Below are positions 51,616 to 61,116 of a stretch of 64,000 nt of DNA, piece by piece; position 1 is the stretch's first letter; each line of letters starts with the position of its first letter. This DNA is from CAZMGG01 sp964565715 (lineage in GTDB: Bacteria; Planctomycetota; UBA1135; UBA2386): positions 1 to 64,000 of the forward strand of contig CAZMGG010000012.1 of the NCBI GenBank assembly GCA_964565715.1, given 5' to 3'. Both the position numbers and the translations under genes were made by a program. A model generated the notes under the pieces. The model was not told where the DNA came from and ran no database searches. It saw only the letters and a list, made by a program, of their open reading frames with translations.

Positions 51616-52530
51616 GTGTGGGTGGTCCTGGCCGTCCTGGCGGGCCTGCTGCAGGTCCTGCGCAACGCGAGCAGCCGCTCGCTCGGCCGCACCGTGCCGC
51701 ACGCGCTCAACACCTGGGTGCGGTTCGCGGGCAGCGGCCTCCTGTGCGGCATCGTGCTGCTGCCCGCCACCGTGGCCTGGGGCTGGCCGCGGCTGCCGGC
51801 TGCGTTCTGGGCCTGGACCGCCGCGTGCGCCTGCTGCCAGTCGCTCGCCAACCTGTGCCTCGTCGCCGCGCTGCGGGCGGTGCCGTTCAGCCGCGCGGTC
51901 ACGCTGCACAAGCTGGAAGTGGCGCTGACGCCGATCGTCGGCATGGCGTTGTTCGCCGAACTGCCCAGCGCGCTCGGGCTCGCCGGCATCGGTCTGTGCG
52001 CGCTCGGCGCCATCGCGCTGAACGCGGCGGCCAGGCTGCCCGGTGAGCCGCTCTCGACCCTGTGGCGCTTCGACCGCGGCTCGTGCTGCGCGCTCGGCTC
52101 CGCCGCCGGCGTGGTGCTGGCCTCGTTCTTCCTGAAGCAGGCCACCGAGGCGTGGCTCCTGGCCAACCCGGAGGTCCCCGCGGGCCGCGGCCACTTCCTG
52201 GCGGCGCTGCACACGCTGGTGCACGCCGCCCTGCTGCAGGCCGCGGTGCTCGGCGCGTTCCTGCTGCGGCGCGGCCCGGCGGCGTTCCGGCCGCTCCGCG
52301 GCCAGTCGCGGGCGGTGCTGCGGCTGATGCTGGCCAGCGCCGCGTGTTCGCTCTGCTGGTTCTGGGCCTACGCGCTGGCGCTGGTCGCCTACGTCAAGGC
52401 CGTCGGCCAGGTCGAACTGCTCGCCGCGGCGGCGCTCGGCCGGCTGCGGCTGGGCGAGACCGGCCTGCGCCGGCGGCTGCCGGCCCTGCTGCTGGTGCTG
52501 ACCGGCATCCTGCTGGTGCTGCTGGGCTGA
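51616..52530 (+). CDS. EamA/DMT-superfamily transporter
   Basis: The 304-residue protein has about ten membrane helices in two EamA-like halves. The first half includes LVAALRAVPFSRAVTLHKLE, then VALTPIVGMALFAELPSALG; the second includes WFWAYALALVAYVKAVGQVE and ends LLLVLTGILLVLLG. The drug/metabolite transporter superfamily moves small solutes such as amino acids or nucleotide sugars; the substrate is unknown. The GTG start opens directly into the first helix (VVLAVLAGLLQVLR), as is normal for the family. A single-gene unit between the Kelch pair and the ECF/kinase operon. Confidence 0.85.
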   Translation: MWVVLAVLAGLLQVLRNASSRSLGRTVPHALNTWVRFAGSGLLCGIVLLPATVAWGWPRLPAAFWAWTAACACCQSLANLCLVAALRAVPFSRAVTLHKLEVALTPIVGMALFAELPSALGLAGIGLCALGAIALNAAARLPGEPLSTLWRFDRGSCCALGSAAGVVLASFFLKQATEAWLLANPEVPAGRGHFLAALHTLVHAALLQAAVLGAFLLRRGPAAFRPLRGQSRAVLRLMLASAACSLCWFWAYALALVAYVKAVGQVELLAAAALGRLRLGETGLRRRLPALLLVLTGILLVLLG

Positions 52531-52672
52531 CGGACCCGACTTCCGGTGGGCCGCGACGGCAGCGCGTCGCTTTCCGGGAAATCGGGCGTGCGCCCCGGCC
52601 CGATCCTGCTCTTCCAGGGACGAGGCCCATCGTGCTCACCTTCGTCCAGACCCCCACGCGCGCGGCCGGTGC

Positions 52673-52700
52673 TTGTGCGCGACGCCCCGGCGGCGAGAAT
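52673..52700 (+). promoter_or_regulatory. candidate promoter of the ECF/kinase-WD40 operon
   Basis: TTGTGC (52673-52678), a 16-base spacer and GAGAAT (52695-52700) lie 30 bases before the TTG start at 52731. The rest of the 200-base gap (52531-52730) shows nothing recognisable. Confidence 0.35.
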
Positions 52701-52730
52701 CGGCCGGCCCGCGTCCGCGCAGGATTCCCC

Positions 52731-53327
52731 TTGGACGAAAACACCCGCAGCCTGATCAGCCGCGCCCTCGAGCAGGATCAGACCGCCATCGACGACCTGT
52801 TCCGGCGCTACCGCGACCGGCTGCGCGCCGCCCTGCGCAAGCTGATCGGTCCCAAGTACCGCGCGCTGCTGCAGGACAGCGAGGACGCCACCCAGGACGC
52901 GATCCTGTCGGCGCTGAAGCGCCTGCACCAGTTCGAGTACCGGGGCGACGGCAGCTTCCTGGCCTGGCTGCTGAAGGGCGCCGAGTACGAGATCGTGCGG
53001 CGCATCCGTGAGCTGGAGGCGAAGAAGCGCAGCCCCGAGGGCGGCCTGGTGGCGCTGGACACCGCGGTCATGCGCGTCATCCCCGGCGAGGACCACACGC
53101 CCTCCCAGCACTTCGACGAGCAGGAGATGGCGGAGCGGGTGCGCGAGGCCCTGCAGCAGCTGCCGGACCGCGAGCGCGAGGTGATCGTGCTGCGCCGCTT
53201 CCTCGAGCTGGAGTCCGACGAGATCTGCGAGGAGATGGGCCTGCCGACCGCGGGCGCCGTGCGGGCGCTGCTGTCGCGGGCGCAGGCGCGGCTGGCCGGC
53301 CTGCTGTCGCGCACGGACGGGGAGTGA
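52731..53327 (+). CDS. ECF sigma factor paired with a WD40 kinase
   Basis: The 198-residue protein has region 2 (AIDDLFRRYRDRLRAALRKL, SEDATQDAILSALKRLHQFE, then FLAWLLKGAEYEIVRRIREL) and region 4 (QLPDREREVIVLRRFLELES, VRALLSRAQARLAGLL). It belongs to the kinase-associated ECF groups common in Planctomycetota. TTG at 52731 is chosen: AGGA lies 8 bases upstream and the product begins DENTRSLISRALEQDQTAID, the usual N-terminus of the group. The kinase gene follows after 4 bases, so they share a transcript. Confidence 0.88.
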   Translation: MDENTRSLISRALEQDQTAIDDLFRRYRDRLRAALRKLIGPKYRALLQDSEDATQDAILSALKRLHQFEYRGDGSFLAWLLKGAEYEIVRRIRELEAKKRSPEGGLVALDTAVMRVIPGEDHTPSQHFDEQEMAERVREALQQLPDREREVIVLRRFLELESDEICEEMGLPTAGAVRALLSRAQARLAGLLSRTDGE

Positions 53328-53331
53328 GCGG

Positions 53332-56300
53332 GTGGTGAGCCCGCCCGAGCCCCGACGGCCGACCGGCGACGCCGTGGCGATGCCCGGCGACGACAGCGAG
53401 GCGGTGCAGGCGGCCCTCGAGGAGTTCATCGACCGGCACGCCGCTGGCGAACGACCCGATCCCGCCGAGTTCGCCGCGCGGCAGCAGGGGCCGCTGCGGG
53501 CGCGGATCCTGGGCCAGATCCGGCAGTTCCTGCAGTTCGACGGCTTCGTCGGCGAGCAGAACTACTCGACCGCGGAGCTGCAGGCGCCCCAGGGCCGGCA
53601 GTTCGGCGACTTCGTGATCCAGGAGGAACTCGGCCGCGGCGGCATGGGCATCGTCTACCTCGCGCACCAGAGTTCGCTGCGCCGGCGGGTGGCGCTGAAG
53701 GTGATGCAGAGCGGACTGAGCCTGAGCAAGCGGCACGTCGAACGCTTCCGCCGCGAGGCCAGCGCGGCGGCGCAGCTCCGCCATCCGGGCATCGTGCCGG
53801 TGCACAGCTTCTGCGAGGTGGACGGCACCCTGGCCCTGGCGATGGACTACGTCGCCGGCCGCAACCTGGCCGACATCCTCGACGACCTGCGCCTGCGCAA
53901 CGGCCAGCAGCCGGGGCCGATCGAGGGCTCGCTCGGCATCCAGCCCGAGCAGGGCTACGTCGCCGAGTGCGCGCTCCTGTGCGCGCAGGTCGCCGATGCC
54001 CTGGCGGCGGCCCACCAGGCCGGCATCGCCCACCGCGACCTGAAGCCGCGCAACCTGATGGTCGACGACGCGCGGCAGGCGCGGCTGCTGGACTTCGGCC
54101 TGGCCAAGAGCCTCGGCGAGGGCAGCATCTCGATGTCCGGCGAGATCACCGGCACCGCCCACTACATGAGTCCGGAGCAGACCCTGGCCAAGCGGGTCAG
54201 CCTGGACCACCGCACCGACATCTTCTCGCTGGGCGTGATCCTGTACGAGCTGCTGACCCTGCGGCGGCCGTTCGACGGCAGGAACCTGCAGCAGATCGTC
54301 TACGAGATCTGCTTCGCCGAGCCGACCCCGATCCACCGGCAGAATCCGAAGGTGCCGCGGGACCTCATCACCATCTGCATGAAGGCGATGGAGAAGGATC
54401 CGAACCGCCGCTACCAGACCGCCGCGGCGATGGCCGAGGACCTGCGCCGGTTCCTGGGCTGGGAGCCGATCCTGGCCCGCCCGGCGGGCACGCTGTCGCG
54501 CATCGGCAAGTGGATCCGGCGGCATCGGGCCGAGTCGGCGGCGATCGGCATCGGCACCGCGGTGCTGGTGGGCGTGCTGGCGGTGCAGATGTACCGGGGC
54601 GCCGAGGACCGCCGCCGCAGCGGCGAACTGCTGCAGCAGGCCGAACGGGCCGCCGACGGCGAGGACTTCGAGACGGCGATCCAGCGGGCCACCGAGGCCC
54701 TGGCGCTGCAGCCCGACGACCCGACCATCCCGCCGCGCCTGGAGCTGATCCAGGAGAAGCGCACCACCCGCGCGGTGCGGGAGCAGCGCGACGTGGCCGA
54801 GGCCAACCGCCTGCTGGCCAAGAGCAAGGAGGCCCAGGAGACCGACCGGGAGCTGGCGCTGCTGCTGGCCCTGGAGGCGGTGCAGCTCCGCGACTCGCCC
54901 GAGGCCCGTTCGGCGGTGCTGCAGGCGCTGGGTTCGGGCTACCACGTCACCACGCTGGACGGCCACCAGGGCAGCATCTACATGGCCCGCTTCGACGGGC
55001 TGGGCCGCCGCTGCGCCACCGCCGGCACCGACGGCGTGGCGATCGTCTGGGACGTGGCGTCGGGCCAGGTGCTGCAACGGTTGCACGGCCACGAGGGCTG
55101 GGTGGTCGGCGTCGCGTTCCAGCCCGCCGGCGGCCTGCTGGCCACCGCCGGCCAGGACCGCTCGGCGCGGCTGTGGGACACCAGCACCGGCCGCTGCGTG
55201 TCGGTGCTCGCGCACGAGGGCACCGTCGACCTCGTGCAGTGGGACCAGTCCGGGCAGCGGCTGCTGACCACCAGCAACCGCTACGAGAACGGCCCGTTCA
55301 CCGCCCAGGTCTGGGACCTGCGCGATCCGGCGCAGCCGCGCCGGCTCGGCGCCTGCCCGGCGCACTCCCGGCTGGTGGGACCGAGCGCGCTGGCGCCGGA
55401 CGGCGCCACCGTGGCCAGCTACGGCGATCCGGGCTTCGTGCGCCTGTGGCGCGCCGACGACGGCGTCGAACTGGCGCGGCTGCCGCACGATCGGCGGGTC
55501 ACCGCGCTGGCCTTCGCCGCCGACGGCGCGCGCGTGGCGGTGGCCAGCGAGAACGGCGCCGTGCGGGTGTTCGCGGTGCCCGACGGCAGCCTGGTGGCCG
55601 AGGTGCGTCACAGCCGGCGGGTCGAGGCGGTGGCGTTCCAGGAGGGCGGCGGCCTGCTCACCGCCGGCGCCGATCACACCGCCCGGCTGTGGAGCCTCGA
55701 GCGCGGCGGCGTCGAGTCGAGCACGCTCACCGGCCACGGCGGCCCGGTGGGCAGCGCCGCCTTCGGCGCCGGCGGCCGTTACGTGGTGACCGGCAGCGAC
55801 GACCGCAAGGTGCGGCTGTTCGACCCGGCCACCGGCGCCGAGCTGGCCCGCTACGAGGTCGGCCAGGCCGTCAAGGACGCGACGCTGGACCCGGACGCGC
55901 GGCGCGCCCTGCTGGTGGCCGGCGGCCAGCGGGCGCTGCTGTGGGACCTCACCGACACCCACGGCACCATCACCCTGCGGCATCCCTCCTACGTGCGCGA
56001 CGCGTTCTTCGGCAAGGACGGCGAGCACGTCGCGACGTTGTGCGACGACGAGATCGTGCGCCTGTGGAACGCCCGCTCCGGTCAGCTGGTCCGTACGATC
56101 ACCGGCTTCGGCGACCCGGTGCTGTGCGGCGCGATGGACCCCGCCGGCGAGCGGCTGGTGGCCGGCACCAGCGGCGGCGAGGTGATCGTCTCGTCGGTCT
56201 GGGACGGCCAGCAGCTGTTCCGCCTGCAGGGCCACCGCGGCAAGGTGAACTGCGCCCGCTTCGCCGCCGCCGGCAACCGGCTGGTCACCTGCGGCCAGGA

Positions 56301-56931
56301 CGGTGCCGCCATCGTCTGGAACGCCAACGATCGCGCCTCCCTGGCTCGCATCGACCGCGGCACCTCGGTGCTGGCCGCCGATCTGGGCGCCGACGGCCGG
56401 CGTCTGCTCACCGTCGACGACAAGGCCACCGAGATCCAGCTGTGGTCGGTGCCCGACGGCAGGCCGCTCGGCACGCTGCGCGGGCACACCGGTCCGATCG
56501 CCAGCGCGGTGTTCGATCCGACCGGCGAACTGGTGCTCAGCGCCTCGGAGGACAACACCGCGCGCATCACCCGGGCCGCCGATGGCGAGGTCGTGCGCGT
56601 CCTCACCGCCGACCGGCCGCTGCGGCGCGCGGCGTTTTCGGCCGACGGCAGCGCCGTGCTGACCTGCGGCAGTTCCGCCGTCGACCACCTCGTGCAGCTG
56701 TGGGATGCCCGGACCGGCGTGCCGCTGCTGCGCTACGCCGGACACCATGGGCGGATCGCGCAGGCAGCGTTCAGCCCCGATGGCGCCTGGGCGATCTCCG
56801 CTTCGATGGACCGCACGGCGAGGATCTGGCCGACGGATCCCGTGGCCGTGGCGCGCCGTCTATCCCTGCGGCCCCTCACCGACGCCGAACGCACCAGCCT
56901 GGACCTGCCGTCGGCCCGCGCGGGCCGCTGA
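53332..56931 (+). CDS. Ser/Thr kinase with membrane helix and C-terminal WD40 propellers
   Basis: The 1199-residue protein has a ~95-residue helical N-terminus, then a kinase (LGRGGMGIVYLAH, VALKVMQ, HRDLKPRN with Arg where Ser is usual, LDFGLAK, MSPEQ). A membrane helix lies at ~398-420 (AIGIGTAVLVGVLAVQMY), then a short TPR-like region. From about 535 to 1180 at least twelve WD40 repeats are visible (for example TDGVAIVWDVASGQVLQRLH, ATAGQDRSARLWDTSTGRC), enough for two seven-bladed propellers. The propellers probably sense or bind partners in the periplasm and relay to the ECF factor encoded 4 bases upstream. The start is one of two adjacent GTG codons. Confidence 0.93.
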   Translation: MVSPPEPRRPTGDAVAMPGDDSEAVQAALEEFIDRHAAGERPDPAEFAARQQGPLRARILGQIRQFLQFDGFVGEQNYSTAELQAPQGRQFGDFVIQEELGRGGMGIVYLAHQSSLRRRVALKVMQSGLSLSKRHVERFRREASAAAQLRHPGIVPVHSFCEVDGTLALAMDYVAGRNLADILDDLRLRNGQQPGPIEGSLGIQPEQGYVAECALLCAQVADALAAAHQAGIAHRDLKPRNLMVDDARQARLLDFGLAKSLGEGSISMSGEITGTAHYMSPEQTLAKRVSLDHRTDIFSLGVILYELLTLRRPFDGRNLQQIVYEICFAEPTPIHRQNPKVPRDLITICMKAMEKDPNRRYQTAAAMAEDLRRFLGWEPILARPAGTLSRIGKWIRRHRAESAAIGIGTAVLVGVLAVQMYRGAEDRRRSGELLQQAERAADGEDFETAIQRATEALALQPDDPTIPPRLELIQEKRTTRAVREQRDVAEANRLLAKSKEAQETDRELALLLALEAVQLRDSPEARSAVLQALGSGYHVTTLDGHQGSIYMARFDGLGRRCATAGTDGVAIVWDVASGQVLQRLHGHEGWVVGVAFQPAGGLLATAGQDRSARLWDTSTGRCVSVLAHEGTVDLVQWDQSGQRLLTTSNRYENGPFTAQVWDLRDPAQPRRLGACPAHSRLVGPSALAPDGATVASYGDPGFVRLWRADDGVELARLPHDRRVTALAFAADGARVAVASENGAVRVFAVPDGSLVAEVRHSRRVEAVAFQEGGGLLTAGADHTARLWSLERGGVESSTLTGHGGPVGSAAFGAGGRYVVTGSDDRKVRLFDPATGAELARYEVGQAVKDATLDPDARRALLVAGGQRALLWDLTDTHGTITLRHPSYVRDAFFGKDGEHVATLCDDEIVRLWNARSGQLVRTITGFGDPVLCGAMDPAGERLVAGTSGGEVIVSSVWDGQQLFRLQGHRGKVNCARFAAAGNRLVTCGQDGAAIVWNANDRASLARIDRGTSVLAADLGADGRRLLTVDDKATEIQLWSVPDGRPLGTLRGHTGPIASAVFDPTGELVLSASEDNTARITRAADGEVVRVLTADRPLRRAAFSADGSAVLTCGSSAVDHLVQLWDARTGVPLLRYAGHHGRIAQAAFSPDGAWAISASMDRTARIWPTDPVAVARRLSLRPLTDAERTSLDLPSARAGR

Positions 56932-56977
56932 TCCGCATCCCTGCCGCCCCACCACCACCCTCGCACCACTTCCCGCC

Positions 56978-58813
56978 ATGAACCGCCACCCCTTGCTCGC
57001 TCCCGCCGCACCCGCCGCCCTGGCGGCCCTGCTGGCCGCGGCCCTGCCGGCCCAGGAGGACCCGCCGCCGTGGTGGGGCATCCAGGACAACGACACCGTC
57101 AGCCTCGGCTGGAACTTCGACAACCAGGCGGCGCCGCTGCTGCCGACCGTGCAGATCGCGCCGGCCTGGTTCACGGCGGCGACCTTCACCAACTCGCCCA
57201 ACGTCACCTGGCTCCCCAACCTGGCCGGCCACCAGGGCGTGCTCGGCTTCACCGGTCCCGGCACGGCGACGATCTCGCTGCTGGTGGACAACGACCCGCG
57301 GCCGTTCTGGAACAAGGTGTTCTGGTTCCAGTTCGACGAACACGAGAGTTCGAGCGGCAAGGTCAGCGCCGCGATCCGCCAGGACCTGACCCGCTACAAG
57401 CGCGCCAACATCACCGAGAAGACCGTGGCGCTCGGCAACAACTGGTATCGCACCACCATCGACGCCCTGCTGATCCCGCAGCCGATCGACGAGGACATCG
57501 ACTTCACCCTGACCGACAACGCCGTCGCCACCGCCGCCATCGACAACCTGTTCGTCAACAGCAAGTGCATCAAGCCCTGGCGCGACGAGACCGGCGACGC
57601 GCTGGGCCAGCCCGAGGGCACGGTCAACGTCGACCTGCTGGCGGCCACCGCCAACCCCGACTGCCTCGGCGTCGCCGCCACCGAGAACCAGCTCGGCGTG
57701 CGCCGGTTCTGGGTGTCGGGCCGTAGCACCGGCGCGGCCACGCCGCACCTGCTCTACCAGATCTCCGGGGCGGGCCAGCTGCAGGCGACGTTCGCCCAGC
57801 CGCTGTCGCCGGTGACCTCGCAGAGCGGCATGAGCGATCTGACCGTGGTCGTCGATCCCGCCGGCACCTTCATCTACGGGCTGGCCCTGCAGGCCGCCGC
57901 GGCGTCGCCGCCGCTGCTGCTGGCGTTCGACGAGCAGACCGGCGCCTTCGACCCGGCCCGCACCATCACGCTGAGCGCCCTGCCGCCCGGCACCCTGCCG
58001 GTCGGGCTCACCTACTTCCCGCACGGCGGTCGCGGCAGCGGCACCTTCGTCGTGACCGATCCGGCCGCGGGCCTCGCCCACGAGATCGCCCGCAACGGCC
58101 AGCTCCTGCGCAGCTTCCCCACCGGCGCGCCCGGCGTGACCGGCGCGGGCTACGACGCCGCCACCGGCATGTTCTACTGGTTCGGCACCGGCGGCTCCCA
58201 GGACCCGCGCAACATCCAGGTCGTCGGCACCGAGTTCAGCGCCTACGACGACCAGCCGACCGGCGTGCACTTCTACGGCAACCTGGCGGTGGCGCCGGGC
58301 CCCGGCGGCAGCCCCGGCGGCGTGGCCCAGGGCATGGAGGTGGTGCGCCTGCGCAACGGCAACATGCGCCTCGTCTGCGTCGCCCGCGGCGCCCGGCCGG
58401 TGCTCTACGAGCTGCGCGGCCCGTTCCGCTACGGCCACAGCCTGCTGGGCCGCATCGGCGTGAGCGGTGGCCCGAGCTATCGCGGCAACACCGGCTTCCG
58501 CATCACTCTGGACGGCGTGCCCAACGCGACCTTCGCCACGCTCTACCTCGGCTTCAGCAACCAGAGCCACCTCGGCACGCCGCTGCCGTTCTACCTGTCG
58601 GGCCTCGGCATGCCGGAGTCGGCGGTGTCGGTGGCGCTCGACATCCACGTCGTCAGCCGGCCGGTGGTCAACGGCTCGGCGTTCCACGGCATCTCGCTGC
58701 CGGGCTCGCCGATCTGGAGCTACCAGCCGACCTTCTGGCAGTGGGTGCTGTTCGACCCGACGGCGCCGAACGGCTTCACCCTGTCGCAGGCCGGCAAGAC
58801 GGTGCTCTACTGA
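56978..58813 (+). CDS. exported beta-rich protein with likely shared C-terminal module
   Basis: The 611-residue protein has a signal peptide ending AAALPAQ. Residues ~30-215 form a beta-sandwich with Trp/Phe-rich strands (FWNKVFWFQFDEHESSSGKV). Residues ~220-480 look like propeller blades (LTVVVDPAGTFIYGLALQ, GAGYDAATGMFYWFGTGGSQ). The C-terminal ~130 residues (GVSGGPSYRGNTGFRITLDG, LPFYLSGLGMPES, AFHGISLPGSP) fit the shared module with changes, including Ser in place of the MPGC cysteine. It follows the WD40 kinase gene by 46 bases and may be on the same transcript. Function unknown. Confidence 0.7.
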   Translation: MNRHPLLAPAAPAALAALLAAALPAQEDPPPWWGIQDNDTVSLGWNFDNQAAPLLPTVQIAPAWFTAATFTNSPNVTWLPNLAGHQGVLGFTGPGTATISLLVDNDPRPFWNKVFWFQFDEHESSSGKVSAAIRQDLTRYKRANITEKTVALGNNWYRTTIDALLIPQPIDEDIDFTLTDNAVATAAIDNLFVNSKCIKPWRDETGDALGQPEGTVNVDLLAATANPDCLGVAATENQLGVRRFWVSGRSTGAATPHLLYQISGAGQLQATFAQPLSPVTSQSGMSDLTVVVDPAGTFIYGLALQAAAASPPLLLAFDEQTGAFDPARTITLSALPPGTLPVGLTYFPHGGRGSGTFVVTDPAAGLAHEIARNGQLLRSFPTGAPGVTGAGYDAATGMFYWFGTGGSQDPRNIQVVGTEFSAYDDQPTGVHFYGNLAVAPGPGGSPGGVAQGMEVVRLRNGNMRLVCVARGARPVLYELRGPFRYGHSLLGRIGVSGGPSYRGNTGFRITLDGVPNATFATLYLGFSNQSHLGTPLPFYLSGLGMPESAVSVALDIHVVSRPVVNGSAFHGISLPGSPIWSYQPTFWQWVLFDPTAPNGFTLSQAGKTVLY

Positions 58814-58825
58814 TGCCCCCGCGGC

Positions 58826-59590
58826 TCAGCGCCGCGGCTCGAGCGCCATCCGCTTCGCCGCCAGGGACGTTCCGCCGCCGGTGAGCGCGCGCTCCCAGCT
58901 GCCGTACATCGCGTTCGGCAGCACGAACCAGCGCGCGCCCCACTCGGCGGCGTGCCCGGCCACCTGGGTCCGACGCTCCGCCACGGTCGCCGCCGGCTCG
59001 ACGAAGTCGCCGAGGTCGTCGCCCAGCATCGCCACCACCGTGAACGACCGCGCCACGTGCTCGCGGCGAGGCTGCTTGTTGCCGCCGCCGCCGACCTCGC
59101 CGCGGCAGAGCACGACGTCGATGCCGTCGCGGTCGGCCAGCGGGAACCCCTGGGCGGCCAGGTTGCGCCGGGTCGGTTCCTCCAGGGCCTGGTCCCGGTT
59201 GGTGACGTAGAACACCGTGATGCCGGCTTGCTGGCAGGCCGTGGCGAACGCGGCGGCGCCGGGCAGCGCCACGGCCTGCGCCTCCCGGCACCAGGCCGCC
59301 CAGCTCACCGGTGCGTACTCCTCGCCGTCGAGCAGCAGCCGCGCCTGGTACGGCCCGTTGTCCAGCACGGTCTCGTCGACGTCGACGATCACCGCGCGCG
59401 ACAGCCCTGCCGTCGCCGGCGCCGCCAGCGCCGCCTGCGTGGCGGCCCGGAAGACCTGTTGGCACAGCGCGCCGTGCTCGGCGGCAGTCTGCGCCCAGGC
59501 GGTGGCGTTCAGGGCCGGCATCGGCGACGGCGCGGCGCAGCCAGCCAGGATGGCCGGCAGGCAGAGGACAACGGCGGACGATCGGGTCAT
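58826..59590 (-). CDS. acid phosphatase (HAD, class B/lipoprotein e(P4)-like)
   Basis: The 254-residue lipoprotein has lipobox ILAGC (Cys18). The HAD catalytic motif is VIVDVDETVLDNGPYQ (nucleophile Asp70, acid/base Asp72). FYVTNRDQALEEPTRRNL is motif II and AMLGDDLGDF is motif IV with the metal-binding Asp residues. Family members dephosphorylate nucleotides and other small phosphomonoesters at the cell surface, aiding phosphate or NAD salvage. It lies 6 bases downstream of the sulfatase gene, so the two exported ester hydrolases are probably one operon. Confidence 0.9.
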   Translation of the reverse strand: MTRSSAVVLCLPAILAGCAAPSPMPALNATAWAQTAAEHGALCQQVFRAATQAALAAPATAGLSRAVIVDVDETVLDNGPYQARLLLDGEEYAPVSWAAWCREAQAVALPGAAAFATACQQAGITVFYVTNRDQALEEPTRRNLAAQGFPLADRDGIDVVLCRGEVGGGGNKQPRREHVARSFTVVAMLGDDLGDFVEPAATVAERRTQVAGHAAEWGARWFVLPNAMYGSWERALTGGGTSLAAKRMALEPRR

Positions 59591-59596
59591 GGCGGG

Positions 59597-61108
59597 TCAC
59601 CAGGTGAGGCGGGCGTCATCGGGACCGAGACGGCCGGCGGGCCGGGCGCCCTCGCCGTTCTGCTTGGTCAGCGTGTCGCCGAGGTCCTGCCGCGCCGCCG
59701 CCGCCGCCGCCAGCAGCCGCGCCACCACCTCGGGATGCTGCTCCTGCACGTCGGTGGTCTCACCCGGGTCCGCCTGCAGGTCGTAGAGCGCCTGGCCGAT
59801 CTGCGCCTGCGCATAGGGCACCGGCCGGCCGCCGCTGCCGCCGGGCCTGCCAGCCAGGGTCTGGTAGCCGTGCGGCAGGTGCAGCTTCCAGCGGCGATCG
59901 CGCACGGCCTGCAGCTGGCCGCCGCCGTACCAGCAGCAGAACGCCTCGTGCGGCGAACGCGCGTCGGGCGCGCCGGCCAGCAGCGGTCCGATGTCCTTGC
60001 CGTCGATCCTGTGCTTCGGCAGCGGCGCTCCGATCAACGACGCCACCGTCGGCAGCAGGTCGATGGTGCTGGCCAGCTCGTCGCAGGTGGTGCCCGCCGG
60101 GATGCGACCCGGCCAGCGCATCAGCGTCGGCACCCGGCAGCCGCCCTCGAACATGGTGCCCTTGCCCTCGCGCAGTGGCCCCGCCGAGCCGGCGTGGTCG
60201 CCGTAGCTCAGCCAGGGCCCGTTGTCCGAGGTGAACACCACCAGCGTGCGGTCGGCGATGCCATGCCGGTCCAACGCGCCGAGGATCTCCCCCACCGACC
60301 AGTCGACCTCCATCACCACGTCGCCGTAGAGCCCCTGACCGCTCTTGCCCCGGAACTTCTCGGAGACGAACAACGGCACGTGCACCATGCTGTGCGGCAC
60401 GTAGAGGAAGAACGGCCGCGCGTGGCGGCGGCCGATGAAGTCGACGGCGCGCTCGGTGTACCAGGTCGTGAGCATGGCCTGGTCGGCGCCGTCGACCTCG
60501 GCCTTCACGACCTTGTCGCCCTCGATCAACGGCAGGCTCGGGTAGCCCTCCTTGCGCTTCTGCGCCGCCGGCGGCAGATCGGCGTAGGCCAGGTGCAGCG
60601 GCCACATGTCGTTGGAGTAGGGCAGGCCGAAGAACTCGTCGAGGCCGTGGGCCTGCGGCAGGAAGCGGGGGTGATGGCCGAGATGCCACTTGCCGAAGCA
60701 GGCGGTGGCGTAGCCGTGCGCACGACAGAGTTCGGCCAGGGTGACCTCCGCGTCGGCGAGCCCGATCTCGGCCTTGGGCCCCAGCGCGCCGGCGATGCCG
60801 ACGCGGCGGTGATAGCAGCCGGTCAGCAGTGCCGCCCGCGAGGCCGAGCACACCGCCGACGAGACCAGGAAATCGGTGAAGCGGCGGCCCTCACGGGCCA
60901 GCCGGTCGAGGTTCGGGGTCGGCACCTTGCCGCCGAACGGGCCGATGTCGGCGTAGCCCATGTCGTCGATGAAGATCACGACGACGTTGGGCGGCGGCGC
61001 CGGGGCGGCCACCGGCGGCGGCACCGGCTCCTGGGCCGCGAGGGCGGTGGCGAGCAGGATGGCACCGCAGGACGGGAACGGCAGAAGCCAGCGCGGCCGG
61101 GGACGCAT
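59597..61108 (-). CDS. exported type I sulfatase (formylglycine-dependent)
   Basis: The 503-residue protein has a signal peptide ending TALAAQ. The metal site VVVIFIDDMGYADIG (Asp48, Asp49) and the formylglycine motif CSASR with Cys87 in SAVCSASRAALLTG identify an active type I sulfatase. FGKWHLGHH and VVFTSDNGPW provide other conserved ligands. Planctomycetota use such enzymes to desulfate marine polysaccharides; the substrate is not predictable here. The Cys must be modified by an SUMF/FGE or anaerobic maturase encoded elsewhere. A TAGCAT box ends 8 bases before the ATG. Confidence 0.94.
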   Translation of the reverse strand: MRPRPRWLLPFPSCGAILLATALAAQEPVPPPVAAPAPPPNVVVIFIDDMGYADIGPFGGKVPTPNLDRLAREGRRFTDFLVSSAVCSASRAALLTGCYHRRVGIAGALGPKAEIGLADAEVTLAELCRAHGYATACFGKWHLGHHPRFLPQAHGLDEFFGLPYSNDMWPLHLAYADLPPAAQKRKEGYPSLPLIEGDKVVKAEVDGADQAMLTTWYTERAVDFIGRRHARPFFLYVPHSMVHVPLFVSEKFRGKSGQGLYGDVVMEVDWSVGEILGALDRHGIADRTLVVFTSDNGPWLSYGDHAGSAGPLREGKGTMFEGGCRVPTLMRWPGRIPAGTTCDELASTIDLLPTVASLIGAPLPKHRIDGKDIGPLLAGAPDARSPHEAFCCWYGGGQLQAVRDRRWKLHLPHGYQTLAGRPGGSGGRPVPYAQAQIGQALYDLQADPGETTDVQEQHPEVVARLLAAAAAARQDLGDTLTKQNGEGARPAGRLGPDDARLTW

Positions 61109-61116
61109 GGCGGGCC

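Noticed and set aside
53077..56748. A 1223-codon minus-strand frame opposite the WD40 kinase
   Set aside because: The plus-strand frame has complete kinase and WD40 motifs; the minus frame has a His/Gln/Arg-rich composition typical of a shadow of GC-biased codons.
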